Shown here: positions 33,661-47,405 of the stretch, one piece after another
Numbering within the stretch: the stretch's first letter is position 1
Layout: every line of letters begins with the position of its first letter
From: Cymodocea nodosa
Taxonomy: Eukaryota > Streptophyta > Magnoliopsida > Alismatales > Cymodoceaceae
NCBI GenBank assembly: GCA_036874045.1
Contig: CM072338.1
Coordinates: 22,404,501 to 22,468,500 of the forward strand
Reading direction: 5' to 3'
DNA: 64,000 bases
Translations under genes and position numbers: made by a program
The notes under the pieces: model-generated
What the model saw: only the letters and a program-made list of their open reading frames with translations
The model's database searches: none
Told to the model about the DNA's origin: nothing

Positions 33661-36600
33661 TAGAGTAGTATCTTCTATTCCTCTGTCGCATGGAATGACG
33701 CGTAGCTTGTCTACCTCAATTCTAACCAGTTCGTCTCTGTATGGTAAATAATAACGTGATGATGATACATATCATTCAAAGCGAAAACATCCAACACCTT
33801 ACTCCATATGATGTATCCTTCACTGTTCTTGTCTGACCATGATCTGTCCATATGCACAAGCCCTGCCCAAAGCATCCAACATCACACAAAAAAAATATAT
33901 GACCTTATCTTAGCTTTGTTAGGATTTAAAGTTTAAGGTTGAATTAGTGAATTAAAACCTAAACCCATGCTTCGTTGGTCAGGAGAAAATAGGTTGCGTT
34001 GAATTAGTGAATCAAAATATACATGTGAAATATTATCATTCAATTAAACATTCACCAAAAAATTTATATGAAAACACAAACTAATTTATAACAGAATAAA
34101 AATACATTTTCCTAGAAAAAAACATTAATCCATGAAAATAAAATTTAAAAATATTAATTTCTAATATGCTAATCCAAGACTACTGATTCTACATAAGATA
34201 AGTGTATACATGTACGAGACAGATAATAATGTAATCAGAACCTTTGGTATATAATTGACTACTAAAAATAGGTAAGAATCATTTCTTCCATAAATCAAGT
34301 TTTTATCTTCATTTCTCCCATCTTCATGAATTATATAAAAATAAAAAATTGCAAGTCAAGGGATTGGCAAAGTTAAAAGTCCCATCCATCAGCCAACACG
34401 TCGGTACATCAATTGGGTCAACAAGTTGGATCAAGTTCATCACACCAAGCCTAAATTAATCTCCTCTTAATTTAATAAACCCAAAATTAATGGGTCTTGT
34501 CAATTGACTTATCAGGTTTAACCTAATCCATTGACGGTATTATCCAACACCTCATTTTTCTCTATGCTATGTAACGACGATTCCATTTATTTTGACTCAA
34601 TCTTTTTTATCGAGGATGAATACATCATATTCAACTATTTAACTTCATCACTTCTATTAATTACCAGCTGATTGACATTATATATTGGTTTATTAAAGAG
34701 AACAATTATTCATTGCCATTACTTTCAAATAATATGTAAAATGATGTAGTTGTGCCCATATTATGTTATGAAATGAAGCGAGACTTAGTCTGAAATTCAC
34801 AAAAAAAACATGCATCAAACAAGATTCCGTCCATACATTCATCCTTAGTTACTCTTTTAACTTCCCCGCCAAACTCTTTTATTGGTGGCATTAATCCAAT
34901 GTCAGCATATATAATTAACTTGATGAGATATATTTGTCTATGTAAGCAATTGATGAAAATATTGTACTTAAGAATGGACCACAATCAAACAAATGTCTCG
35001 TGACATAGAATATATATATAAACAAAACTAACTTGTAAATTGATGATTAAATAATATTGAAAGTTCGTCACAAAATCAATTGACAGTAAAAGAATGGGAC
35101 ACCACTCCAACATTCACATTTGTGGTCTCTTCTTTAGCCCATAAGTGTCTTACGAATGACATATGCATGCAAATTAAACTTAAATATCATATTAAATGTT
35201 TATCTTAGAATCAATTAGTATTAAGACAGCAAAACACCACATTTAAAGGCTTAGGTTAGGCCACATTTTCATCAATGTAGAAGTATTAACTCCTACAAAT
35301 AAAAGCACACACCCTCCAGCCGTTTTTTATTTCAAACAATCACCGATTTATTTGGTAGAATCGTGATTCGGTTAAATAAGTGACCTGACTTATATAGGTT
35401 AAATCATACTTGAATCAATTTTTGACCGTGGCCAAAGTAATCTGAATTAATTTCAAATCCATGATGTCTTGGTACCAAACCATAGGCCTTGAGAAGCACT
35501 TGCTTCAAGTCATTGGTACAGAAGAAGGATAGAGGTATGCTTTCTTAATTCTGAAAACCAAGAAATGTATACATAGACCATGATTCATGATTTTGAGAAT
35601 GACTTAATTTAGTTGTTTTACAATTTTTTTCATTTTAAAATTTTAAATAGTGTTGTATGGTATATTGGTGTAAATGGACTCGTTTCCTATGGGTTTTTTT
35701 GATCGGTTGTGGAATATATATTAAATGTAGTGACATATAGATATGCTGTTCTGTGACTGATAATTCGCTTTATTTTAAAGAATGGCTTTAAGCGGTTAAC
35801 TAACCAATGATTGGAAATGGTTGATTAATCTACAAATTTTAGTTGATGGCTAAAGATCAATCATTTCTTATGAGTTGGATTTGATAGATTGGTACTCATT
35901 CTGATTCAATTTGTTCATTTGTGTGGCCATGTGAAACGAATATATAGGTTATTGTGTGTAAAGATTATAAATAATTAAGATTGTAATTGACATTCATATA
36001 TATCACGCCTTTGTTGTAGATCACGTATATATCTAAAATTAAATTATTCTCATATCTCTTGATTTATTGATAGATAATTACAAACTTAATGTAATTCTTT
36101 CTTTAATGGAACAATGGGTCCAGAAGAAAATAAAAATATTTGGAATTCAAAATTGACCATTAAAAAAAACATCAAACGATGCATTTAATTCAACATAAAA
36201 TTGGAAAGTCCAACTACTCAACCAACCAAATTTTACTTGATTCGTCTTTCCACTAAAAGCTAACCCTCAATGGGATAAATTCTCTAAACATGTAAGCATA
36301 TAATGCAAATAAATGGAAGCAGATGCATGGCACAATTAAATTGGCTGTCGGCAGTAGTCTTGTTTTAAGTGTAGTTTGGCACTTGTCTGAGTGGTGCCAG
36401 TCCATGAATGTTCAGCATATGTGAAAGTCAATCTTAGGGTTAGATGAGATATGCCGGGATTGAATTACATATAAATATATAGGTTTAGACCACCATGTGA
36501 CCACTTACAATTGATGGTTAGACTTTTGGGATATATTGGTTTTGCCTTAGTGTGGAAATCTAAGTAGGTGAGTAGTAGTAGGGTTTTATTACGTCATGGC

Positions 36601-38019
36601 ACCATAGAAATGCCACCTAAAGTTAGGGTTTCTCCTCTAATTAAACCCTACCAATTAAGAGGTTGTTGAAGAAGACTATGAAGTAACATGTCACAGCAGG
36701 AAAGTTTAAAGGAGCCGGTCTGGTCACACTTCAGACAAGAAAGAAGACACCAAAGACAAGACTTTCATTTTGGAGAGGGCTAATTGAAAAAATTAGGTGT
36801 TGCTTTTGTGGTTTTATGAGTGTTGGGTAGTCAGAGGTCGTATACATATGCATATATGAGGCTGCTATATATGGTTCTGTCAGCTTTTCTTGTCTTGATA
36901 AAAATGGGACTTTGCAAAACCCAAACTACACAACAAGATGACTTGACACCAGTGAAAATATTAAACAACTGTGGTAAATGTACTAATAAATGCTCTCTTT
37001 CCTGAGATCTGAGATATAATTACTGGGAAGAAATTCAAAGTTGGAAGGACAAGGTGTGATTGAAGGGGCCAGTTGAGTAGAATTGGCTATAAATAGTACT
37101 ATTCAATTCCATGGTAGTTAATTCCTTTTTCCTTTCTCAGTCTTTTATGCAGGTGGCAGTGTATTTTTCCTAATGGTGGATTTCTAATACATTAATCATA
37201 CATGGTCTTCTTCGCTGTGAGAATTAATTAATACCATTGCCAAGACAGCGAAGGTTTTCATGTAATCATCCAAGGTCTGAGATGAGATCCAGTCCATAAA
37301 AAATGAAGGTATATAGTCGTCATAAATGAAGAAACAGCCACAAAAATAGGCAAATAGCCGACCAACCACTGAAAGGAAGCAAGCATTGGATTGCAGCAGG
37401 TGACAAGAGAGGAGCTAAATGCCAGCCAACATACACATATACACCGTAATATTATATTGCGATAAAAAACCCTTAAAATTTCTTGTCCAAAAGGAGATGG
37501 TTAGTTAATTAGGGAATAATCACATTACAGAATTAATATTGAGGTAGCAATATATATATGTCCCACTTATATATTTCCCACCAAAAAATAGAGTTTCTCC
37601 TGAAAGCACCACTGCAGACACCAAAGGATTGCCATTACTGATGCGTTCCAATATTCTTCCCTTGTGGGGTTTTGCAGGTGGCATGGTGGACCTTTTCATT
37701 GATATGTAATATTTTTGCTTGGATATGAATTTATTTTGTTTTTTAAAATATTTTATAAAATAAAACAAGTAAATTACTATGGACATGGTCAGCCTCTGTT
37801 AAGTCGAAGCATTGAATCTAAAAGTGATTAGACTTACGTGAATGCGAAAGTGCCATATCATGAATCCCACCAGTCAGGAGAGGGGAAGGGGAGTCAAACC
37901 AGAACCTACCCAAAAAAATGATGGATCAAAAAAGAGGACTTTCACTTTGACACTAAAACAGCGATACTTAAAAGTCTAGACTTCTTCACTCGTCTAGTCT
38001 TCATCTTTTCAACACCCCC

Positions 38020-38021
<2 letters not shown>

Positions 38022-38062
<41 letters not shown>
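38022..38062. repeat. (CT)n microsatellite
   Basis: A run of about 20 CT units with one interruption (TTCT at 38052-38055). Useful as a marker; no gene is attached. Confidence 0.9.
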
Positions 38063-40662
38063 GAAAGACAAGGGGAAGCTTTACAGCTTAGCTATGGTTG
38101 AGTAATTGGTGTGGAAGCTGTTTGCAGACTGCATGTAAATAGCTACGTTTGAAGTATATGGACCCATATTAGTCAGGACCAGGGTTGAAATCTTTCTATC
38201 ACAATCACAGTGAAAATATTATATGCCGTATTCATGAGCACATAATGAAGTGCCATTCATTGCCAATTGATCAAGCGCACATGCTCATGATTTGTGGAGA
38301 GAGAGAGAGTGTGTGTGTGGTGAACCCAAACTCCAAAGTTTTCCTTCTTCCTCGATTAAGAGAGGGAGGAGGATTGTGAATGAAAGGGTGATGGTGATCT
38401 CTTCAAGTATTAGAAAAATTTTACATCAATAAAAGTAAGGATAAAAGTGAACTTCATATATAATGAATAGTTCTATTTTTTTATTAATTCGTTTTAAGAC
38501 GAAATTTCGTATATTGTTTATTTTGTTATAAAATTAATACAAAATGTGTTCATTGACATTTGAACTTACGAATTGTAACAAGTAACGTAACCATGATGAA
38601 ATTTTTTTATATAATAGTATTTTTGCGTGCTCATCAAGATTTAATTTTTAATAAAAGATATGATTATCGTTGTACTTGAGCAATTAAATTATAATCACGA
38701 TGAACTTAACTATTTAAAATTGATTAATATATATGATTTTGGAGGTTGAGACGGATACGTTCATCACATGTACCGTTGGCAAATAGCATGACCGTGATTT
38801 TTGGTGAATTTCAATAGAATCTCAACGTGAAAAACATCATATTGTATAAGAATCTATATTTGTTATAATGGTTGTTTACAAATTTTACTTGTCTAATTAG
38901 TACCACAAATATAGTTATATGAAATTTATAAAAATGAGGGAATTGAAGCTCATTTAGCTGTCATAGGAATGGTAATTGATGCGAAATATATTTTTTAATG
39001 ATATACTGAAACGAAATATTTTGTTGATTAAAAATCTGAAAGTATTTATTATAAACACAGAAAGATATTTCTTTTGAGTATGTTATCCAATCGGATGAAA
39101 AATATTTATTAGAGATATAGAAAAATAAATTCTCATACTTCACCAAAATTATTTATCACAGATGAGGGATGTATTAAATTATTAATAAGAATAATCCACC
39201 AATAAAGAGGAATAACTAGAATCATACTTCATCATCCATTCTGAGATGAGCGTATATCTACTAACAATAGTCTTGTGCATCGCACGGATTAATGCTTTAT
39301 CTAAATAGTTTAAGGTACATAATATTATTTACTATTTAAGATAACAAAATAAACCATTTTTTTATTTTTTTATTAGTATTATTAACCTAAATAATTTTCG
39401 TTTACCTATAACTACTTATTCATGAAATATGCTAGATGTAGAAATTAGGCAAAAGTTATAAAAATATATGCTTTAATCTAGACCTTCCTCTAATAAAATA
39501 ATTAACAAAAATTTGTATAGAATTTTACTTGCAATCATCTAGAAACCAAATTTCAAGAATGAAAAGAAAATCAAATCTAATGAGAAAATTTTATTCCTAT
39601 TCGAAAGCATCTTTTTTGTTACATGAAATGAAAATGATATAATAATAAGATATATGATCTTCCAAAAAACTTAATTTTAGAAGTATAAAATTTTATTTCA
39701 GAAGTTCTCCATACTATAAATTAAATGAGAATTTAAACTTCACACGATATCCAAACATACGTGAAAATCGAAAAATTTATATTTGATTTCATTTTACTTT
39801 ATTTTTTGTACATATGGGTTCAAACGGTTGGACAAATTTAAAAATTATGAGATAATTAATGCAAATAAATAAATATTTAAAAATGTTGTAGGAGAGAAGA
39901 TTATAATTAAAAGAGTAATATCTAAAAAGCAAATTTGTTGTTTTATAATGTCTCTACGAAATTTTTGATGGTTATTTTGTGCTATCTTGATATTTTTGTC
40001 ATGAATATTTTCATGCCATTTATGTTATTATTTATTCTTAATGGTACAAAGATATTGCTGGCATTTATATTATTATTTATTTGTAATCACGATACGAGGA
40101 AAGTGAAGATATATATATTAATGAAATTTATATTAGTATAAATATCGATTAATGACATCTATGTTAGAATCGACATAGAATAATGACATTTTTTATGTTA
40201 CTATATATTTTTCATTAAAGTGAACAGATCATGTACCAAAATGATTAAGAAGATCAGGAAAATCAAAATTCGAAATACAAAATCTTAACAACGTAACGAA
40301 AAAAGAAAAAGAGATGGAAGGAAGTGGGGAATAATAATATATATACATATTAAGTTTAAAATTTACCATATAATTCGAATCTCGTAGAATTCAAAGTTAA
40401 AATAATAATATATACAGAGAGAATGGAGATAAGAAACGTAGGAATTGGAATTTTTATAATATTATAATGAGCTCATATGTATATATATAACTATAATTAT
40501 TACTTGATAAAAACAACGAAGCGTCCTAAAAAGGTTTGATATCACTGACATTGGACCTGGTAGCTTTGTCGCATCCTATTTTAAAGGCCGGAGTCCACAG
40601 TTAACAAGTATAAAAGCGTAACTTATACTATATATATATATATTTTTCTAATTGTGATTAAT

Positions 40663-40959
40663 TTATCTATCTATTGATATAACGACTACCTCTTTAAAAG
40701 GAGAAAAACGTCGTAAGCGATCCATGTCAACGGAAACACGGGGAATGGTGCTCAGGATATGTCCATTCATGAACGAGTCGGAGATGCCGCAGATGTCAAC
40801 AGGCAAACAGTGGTGGCTCCGGTCAGACGCATGGAACGCAACAGAAAACTCTACGGCAAGCGTGGAACTGATCTTATACCAGCCGAGTAAACCAGAAGAC
40901 CAGACCAGACCGCACAAGAAAAACAACTGTAGCGCAAAAGAGAAGAAAAAAAAAAACAC
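40663..40959 (-). other. Unassigned 98-codon ORF in a GC-rich island
   Basis: The minus-strand frame is open for 98 codons with balanced composition, including the segment FHASDRSHHCLPVDICGISD, inside otherwise AT-rich DNA. The opposite strand is also open for 81 codons. The reading start includes a low-complexity Phe run from an A tract. I do not recognise the product. It could be a lone exon, a decayed gene piece or chance. Confidence 0.2.
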
Positions 40960-41865
40960 TTTTAGCTAGGTTGAGAAGAAACTTTTCCTTGATTTTTTAG
41001 TTCTGGATGATGATCCAGTGTATTCCACCACCTGAAAACTCAAGAGTCAATCACCTGTCCTCGAACCTCAAGGTTGCAGGTGGAGCAACCCTAATCACAG
41101 CTCCCAAGAGCAGATAGAGCAAGTGGTCTATATGACGGCAGTTGGGTGGAAATCTGGTAGGGACGCTCCATTTAAGTCAAACCACCCTAACCCTAATTCA
41201 CTGTCACGTCACAGACCGAAAATTTTATCCCTTGTATCTCAACTGTTTTCTAAGATCACGGCGGTTCTTTAATATCGATCACCCATCTTACTGTAATTAT
41301 GATACAAATATGCCTACATGCAAAATTTTTATGTGTTACAAGATCAAGATGTACGATAATCAAAGATTAAAGATAATTCAGATAATACACGAGACAAAAG
41401 TGTTATTTATTTAAGATTTATAAAACGTACTTTTACATATATATATATATATCATTTAAGGTAAATTGATGTTGAAATATGTTGTAATGTTTATTTATTT
41501 TAGCATATGAAGTAATCTCCAATCATAACATTAGAGGTCTAGAGCAAAAGAAAGTGCAGTGTTTATCGTCACGATCACAGGGCCAAGAATCTTTAGATTA
41601 CTCAATGCATGATGCGATGAAACATATCTTCTCAACTACAACTGCACGCTGACGCCATACATCAGACCAATTTTACATAAAAAGCCTATTTTCATGGATC
41701 CTGCCGTCTTCTCTCTCTCTCTCTCTCTCTAGCTAGAAAAAAGCACACATGTACAAACGCAGAGAGAGAAGGACGCATCAGACTGACTGTGATGTGACCA
41801 CTCTCTCCTCCATCTCTAGCATCTCATAAATCACACCATTCCCTTACACACGCTATCTATCTATC

Positions 41866-42115
41866 TTGTCCCCTTCTTCTCATTCTTTCGTCTCTCTCTC
41901 CCTCTCTCTCTCTCTCCACGGTTCCATTTTGTCCTCACCAATAACATTCCAACCCAATACAATACATGGAAGGAAGAATCTGAAGGGCCCAGAGACCCAG
42001 AACCACACTACGCTGCCACGCCTTTCCCAGCCGGCCGCAGCATCTGCCGCTTTGAAGACCCAAAAAATCTTAGCCGCTCCTGCCAACAGAGAGAAAGAAT
42101 CTGAATGCCTGGTAA
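41866..42115 (+). other. Possible transcribed leader exon with strong splice donor
   Basis: A (CT)-rich leader-like stretch is followed by GC-richer sequence ending GAATGCCTG|GTAAGTCC, an excellent donor. No recognisable coding exon follows before 49.8 kb, so a non-coding RNA or a chance donor are both possible. The 125-codon frame through it is low-complexity Ser/Leu and is not a convincing protein. Confidence 0.2.
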
Positions 42116-43119
42116 GTCCGAATTGGTCCAGCCTACCCTATTCAACCACACCACAATCCACTATGAATGTTTCCATTAATACCACACTGTACACTGTAAA
42201 CCCAATATACTACCTACTAAATTCTTCTTCCATCCACATATAAAAAATTCTCCTTTACCTGCGACTTTCTAGTCTATCAGATCTCTCCTTTTCTGTCAGT
42301 GAGATATGATGCATAGGCTTGGATCTCGGTAGCATATTTTCGAGATCCCATCTCTCGTAACTGAGAACATGGTCGATTATACCATCTCCCTGGTGGTTTA
42401 TCAAGACGTGATGTAGCTATTCAAATTTAAATCAATTGAAAATGAAAGAAAAAGCCTGTCTAAATAGTAGTATTTTAAAAATTGAGCTTTGAATTAAATA
42501 GAAAGAGGACTGATTATAATACCACACAGGCCTGCCTAGCTACATCGGCCGGGATACAAATGCAACTGTGACAATACGCGTTTATGGAGTTTTGCAGTTG
42601 AGTTAATGCTTGACCTGACGTCCCAATTCCTCCCACCACAGCTCCATCGATCCTCTCCTCATCTTTTACTGCCGCCCTCCTGCAACCCGGCCATTAAGCT
42701 CTAGAACTACTATGATCCATCATCAATCCGGTGGAACGTGGAGCGAATTCCACGAGCCCTCCACTTAGATTTTATTATTGCATGTTAACCAACAGTGCCT
42801 AAAGTAATTAATGTAGAAATATATATAGTCTGAACATGAAATAATATATAATGAATATCTGCATTTATTACTATTTAATTTTAAGATAAAATATTTTATA
42901 TAGTATCAGGGCAAGTTATATATATTAGTATAGAGATTGAAATCAGGATAATATATGATAAGTCCTTCACTTATTATTATGAATTAATTTTAAGATGAAA
43001 TATTTCACAATTATTGTCTTTCCCTGAGTCATGATATATACTAGAGAAGAGAAGGAGCTCTTGGGTTTATAGTCAAGAAAAAACATCATTAAAATCAAAA
43101 AAAGATTCAATTAGATGTT

Positions 43120-44276
43120 AGAGGCTAGCTGTGCTAATTCTCAAATTTTCATGCATATCATTTAAAATATACGGAATTTCAAATATATCATCATTTTATA
43201 AAAAAATATCATGTACACTGTCGTTACTATTTTTTAGTTTAATATATATAACTATGTTGTGGGTTTCCGTTAAAAGTGATATATTTTAGATGTTAAAAAG
43301 TTTAAAAATGAAAGAAAAAAAAAAGGTTCAAAATCTTGAAAAATGAAAAGTCCAAGATCTCATAAAAATTTGAGATATTCTCATAGAAAATTTAGAAACT
43401 TGGTCCATTAATATACTTTAATTATATAATGCAAAAGAAATTATATAAACTTGAATTTTATCTCTCATAATTATTATTATAAAAAATAAATATCAACATT
43501 ATAGTCAAAATAATTTCTTATAAACAAACTTTTATAAATTCAAATACATCACTTTTTATAAGGTACAAAAATCTACAATATTAAATAATAATTAATAAAA
43601 ATTAACTACAATATTCTTAAAAAATATATGTTCCTTCTTCCCCCTTTCCTCTTCACTGTGCATAGTTGGCTCCTTCTTCCTCTGTCACCTAAATTGATGT
43701 TTGTCAAAGAGGAGAGTGTTAAGAACAAAGACGAGCAACAATAACAGTGGTAATCCACAAGAATCTTGATAGGCAACGGTGACAATGCTTGATCTCAACA
43801 AGTTGCTGGGCAACACAATGACACTTGGGCATACATGAGTGGGGAGGTCAGGCATAGGTAGGGAGGTCACAGTTGAGGTAGGGAGGTTGCATGTGGGTAA
43901 GGATGTCACATGCAAGCAGGGAGGTCATGCACAAGCGGAGAGGTCAGGTGCAAGTAGAGAGGTCGCATGTGAGCAAGGAGGTCGAGGTGGGGTGGTCGTA
44001 GGCACGAGTGGGGAGGTTGGGCACAGGTTGGGAAGTTAGGCGTGGGTGGAGAGGTAGCAGTTAGGGTGGAGAGGTCACACGTAGGCAAGGAGGTTACACA
44101 CAAGCGATTGGATTTCCTATAATTTCAAGAGGGAAGGGTGGTAATTCTAAGAATTCTAACTCTTTTATATTTGAAATTTTTTTTTAACTTAATATTTCGA
44201 TGTACACAAATAGTTATAAAATTTTCTTAACTTCTTTTTTTATAAAATTCTCAAGATTTTCAGAGGCACAAACCCC
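43120..44276. mobile_element. Putative non-autonomous DNA element carrying a minisatellite (element 1)
   Basis: The right end, GAGGCACAAACCCCCTC, resembles the right end of the neighbour (GTGCGCAAACCCCCTCC). Its inverse compares weakly with GAGGCTAGCTGTGC near 43120. About 715 bp in lies a GC-rich minisatellite, the same relative place as in the neighbour. No transposase is present. The left boundary is uncertain, and the call rests mainly on the parallel with element 2. Confidence 0.3.
43835..44105. repeat. GC-rich minisatellite, about 21-bp unit
   Basis: Imperfect units built on GGGAGGTC plus about 12 variable bases recur roughly a dozen times. Because the period is near a multiple of three, long ORFs appear on both strands. 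These are repeat artefacts and not genes. Confidence 0.8.
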
Positions 44277-44841
44277 CTCTATATTAACTTCTCATCTTCT
44301 CTTAATTTGCAACATTTAGGGTCTATTTGTGCACCTAAATTTTGAATTACGTATAATTTAAATTTTAACGAAATTTGAATCCTACAAAATTTAATAGAAA
44401 GAATTTAAAATCTGAGTATTTGTACATGTTCAGGAATTTAACAGAAATTAAAATTTAGGTATTTGTGCACATGACATAATTAGAAGGAATTGAACATAAT
44501 TGATGTTTAATAAAATTAAGTAACGAATTAAAGTAATTAGTGAAAATGTAATTAATTTATTAATGAATTATTTACATTAATAAATGAACATATTATTAAA
44601 TTAAATATTTATATATCATTTATCAATTAATTAAATATATCATTATATAAAATAAATCAAAAATTACAGAAATTGATAATTTTTCAGTTATATTACATAT
44701 TTAAAACAACAAAAGTTTAATTATAAATTCTATATTCCTCGTAATGATCAAAAAAAAGTATATTACAAAAAATCTACTCATTATGATGTTTGTAATATTC
44801 TTATTCATGACCACGAAGTTAATTATGTTTAGGCGAGAGTA

Positions 44842-45051
44842 TTACAAAGATGTAATTAATTAGAAACATTCTTAACTTCGTGAATTAATTAACTTATCTG
44901 ATCGAGAGACATAGTGACATTTTTTAACCCTCGCGAAGATACCCTTAACATAGTGACATATATACCAAGATAAGAATATGATCGAGAATTAATTAACTTC
45001 GCGAAGATAGTACAAAGATATAATTAATTAGAAACATTCTTAACTTCGTGA
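44842..45051. repeat. Direct repeat pair of about 41 bp
   Basis: The segments 44842-44883 and 45011-45051 are nearly identical, centred on TTAATTAGAAACATTC followed by TTAACTTCGTGA. The second copy runs straight into the minisatellite at 45050. Confidence 0.8.
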
Positions 45052-45320
45052 GGGTGCAAGCGAGCACGAGGGTGTCGATGAGTGTGAGGGCAAGTGTTGA
45101 CCATGAGGGTGTCAGCGAGTACGACGATGCTGGCGAGCACGAGGGTGAACGTCAACTACGAGGGTGTCGACAGGTGCGACGATGAAAGCGAGCACAAAGG
45201 TGTGGGCGAGTGCAAGGGCGTGAGCAAGTGTGAGGGTGAGCGCACAGCGCAGGTGAGGGTGAGTGTCGAGGGCACAGGGGGCGAGGCTGAGTGTAAGAGG
45301 GTGAGGCCAAGCAGGAGGGC
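45050..45320. repeat. GC-rich minisatellite, about 12-bp unit
   Basis: Variants of GAGGGTGNNNGC and GCGAGCACGAGG repeat through about 270 bp in otherwise AT-rich DNA. The ORFs across it on both strands are repeat-derived. Confidence 0.75.
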
Positions 45321-45949
45321 GAGCATTGAGCAGTATGTCGGAAAATGAATTCCAATTACACATGATTGAAATTAGGAATTTGAATTTCAAACGGCATAAA
45401 CACCTCATGACTTAGAATCTGACGAAAAAATTTTCAATTTCATCAGATTCCGAGTGCGCAAACCCCCTCCCCCCTTAGAATTAGAATTTTTATACCATTT
45501 ATTTTTGCTTCCTCTTAAAAATTTAATTATGTATTAGTCCCAAGCTAAGTAGATCCTTAATTTTACAATATATGTAAAGGATATAATAACATTACAAGAA
45601 AGGAAGAATCTTTTGATCCTCCCTCATTATAGATAAAAAAATTAGTTTACTGACGTAAATAATAAAAGATAACATAAATGATAATATAATAACATTAATT
45701 TATAATAAAATAACATAAATGTCATTGATATCATTGTCTGATTAAGAATAAATAATAAATAAATGTGATGAAAAATAAAAGAAATTTTCTCATCAAAAAT
45801 TTTATGTTAATTTTTATGAAATTTATTTACATATATCTACAACTTTCTTTTTGATTAGTAATTGCTCTTTTAATATCTTAATTTATTTTCATTAATATTC
45901 TCATATTAATATTTCTTATTATACTTTCCACCATTCTCCATCCATCATA

Positions 45950-46067
45950 GATGGTCCCCTTCTCCACCTCTTCTCATTAAAAATGAATAATAACATAAAC
46001 TCCATTAAGATGGTCCCTTCTCCACCTCTTCTCATTAAAAATGAATAATAACATAAATTCCATTAAG
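45950..46067. repeat. Tandem duplication of a 59-bp unit
   Basis: Units 45950-46008 and 46009-46067 are nearly identical, beginning GATGGTCCC and containing TCTCCACCTCTTCTCATT. The few differences indicate a recent duplication. Confidence 0.88.
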
Positions 46068-47099
46068 ATATTTCTGCCATCAAAAATAATTAATAACATA
46101 AGGTCTTTATGATGAAAACATTATGATATCGCAGAGTAGCTACTAAAAAATTCCTAGAGACGTTCTAAATTATTATGAAACAATAAATTTCTTCTTATGT
46201 TTTAAATTACTGCCCTTTTAATTATATTCTTCTTTCCTATTGCTTTTAATAATTCTCAATATCTCTGTGCATTAATTATCTCATAATTGATATTTATGAT
46301 TACTTTTTAAACTTGTGCCAGCTTTTGAATCCAAATATATAAAAGAAATTTTATTATATATTATAAACAATTAAAGTTTCCTCGTCACAATCTTTACGCG
46401 AATTTTTATAAATTTTGGATATAATTAATAACAAATTTTCTTCTTATGCCTTAGTTATTCTTTTTAATATAATATTCTCTACTACTGGCTTTAATAATTT
46501 TAAACATTTTTGCTTATTCACATTAATCCACTTATAACTGATATTTATCTGTAAACTTGTCCATTCTTTTGAATCAATATGTACGTACAAAATAGAAAAA
46601 AAATCAAATATAGATTTTGTGATTTTCACTTACGTTTCTATATACATGTGAAGTTTAATTTATTTGCAGTACGAAGAACTTCTGAAATAAAAATTTATCA
46701 TTCTAAAATTTAGTTCGTTGGAAAATCCTATATATATCTTATAAATTATTTTGTCATTTTCATCTCTCGTAATATGTAATTAAAACGCTTTCAAATAAAA
46801 ATAAAATTTGCTCATTAGAAGCGATTTTCTTCTCATTCTTGAAATTTTGTTAGTAGATTGCAAGTAAAATTCTATATAAATTTTATTAATTATTTTATTT
46901 AAGGAAGGTCTAGATTAAAGCATCTAATGAACATATATATATCGTAAACAAGTATTCATAAGTAAATGAACATTATTTACGTTATTAATACTCATAGAAT
47001 GATGAAAAAGGGATACGCCACTGTCTTCAATAATAGAGAATATTACGACGTATAGTATGTATCTTTAACTATTTAAATTATATATAGATACATACGTAC

Positions 47100-47405
47100 A
47101 TATATACAAGCGGCATGTTCGCGGTGCCAGGGCGTGTTGTTTGCATGGAAGAAAGGCAAGCAACTCCGCCATGAACGCCTTCTGATACGTTTCATGCATG
47201 TACCAGCAGCATGCCCGCGCCATGGCTGCACCATGCATGTACGCAGTTCGTCGACAAGGAGCTGAGCTCCGTGGTCATGGTCTGCTCGCCGCTGCATGTA
47301 ACAGATCAACAAGTCATGCATCAGCAGTGGAATCTGCAAGCAAGCGTGCTCCTCCTGCATGTGTTGGCGGGTTGATTCCTCTTTGTGTTTCTCCGAGCCC
47401 TTGAG
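47100..47405. other. Unassigned GC-rich island
   Basis: About 300 bp of GC-rich, GCATG-word-rich sequence with open frames on both strands (95 codons reverse from 47360, 68 forward from 47198). Neither translation is recognisable. It contrasts sharply with flanking AT-rich DNA, so it may be captured or decayed coding sequence. Confidence 0.2.

Larger units (their letters stand above)
33700..43110. other. Long gene-free AT-rich block upstream of WOX3
   Basis: No protein-coding gene is recognisable. Contents I can name are a CT microsatellite (38022-38062), an unassigned GC-rich ORF (40663-40959) and a pyrimidine-rich, leader-like segment near 41860-42115. As the upstream flank of a developmental regulator it may hold distal control elements, but I see no specific one. 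Confidence 0.5.
44319..45474. mobile_element. Putative PIF/Harbinger-like non-autonomous element carrying a minisatellite (element 2)
   Basis: The left end GGGTCTATTTGTGCAC resembles the GGGTCTGTTTG starts of Harbinger-type elements. The right end GTGCGCAAACCCCC is an imperfect inverse of it. The trinucleotide TTA flanks both ends (44316-44318 and 45475-45477), matching the usual TTA target duplication of that superfamily. A GC-rich minisatellite lies about 730 bp in. A 41-bp direct repeat also lies inside. No transposase is present. Confidence 0.4.

Noticed and set aside
42315-42355. 8-bp perfect stem (GGATCTCG ... CGAGATCC) as a microRNA hairpin
   Set aside because: The stem is far too short and no known mature microRNA sequence is present.
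43685-45408. ORFs of 65-98 codons on both strands
   Set aside because: They arise from minisatellites whose periods are near multiples of three; both strands stay open for the same reason.
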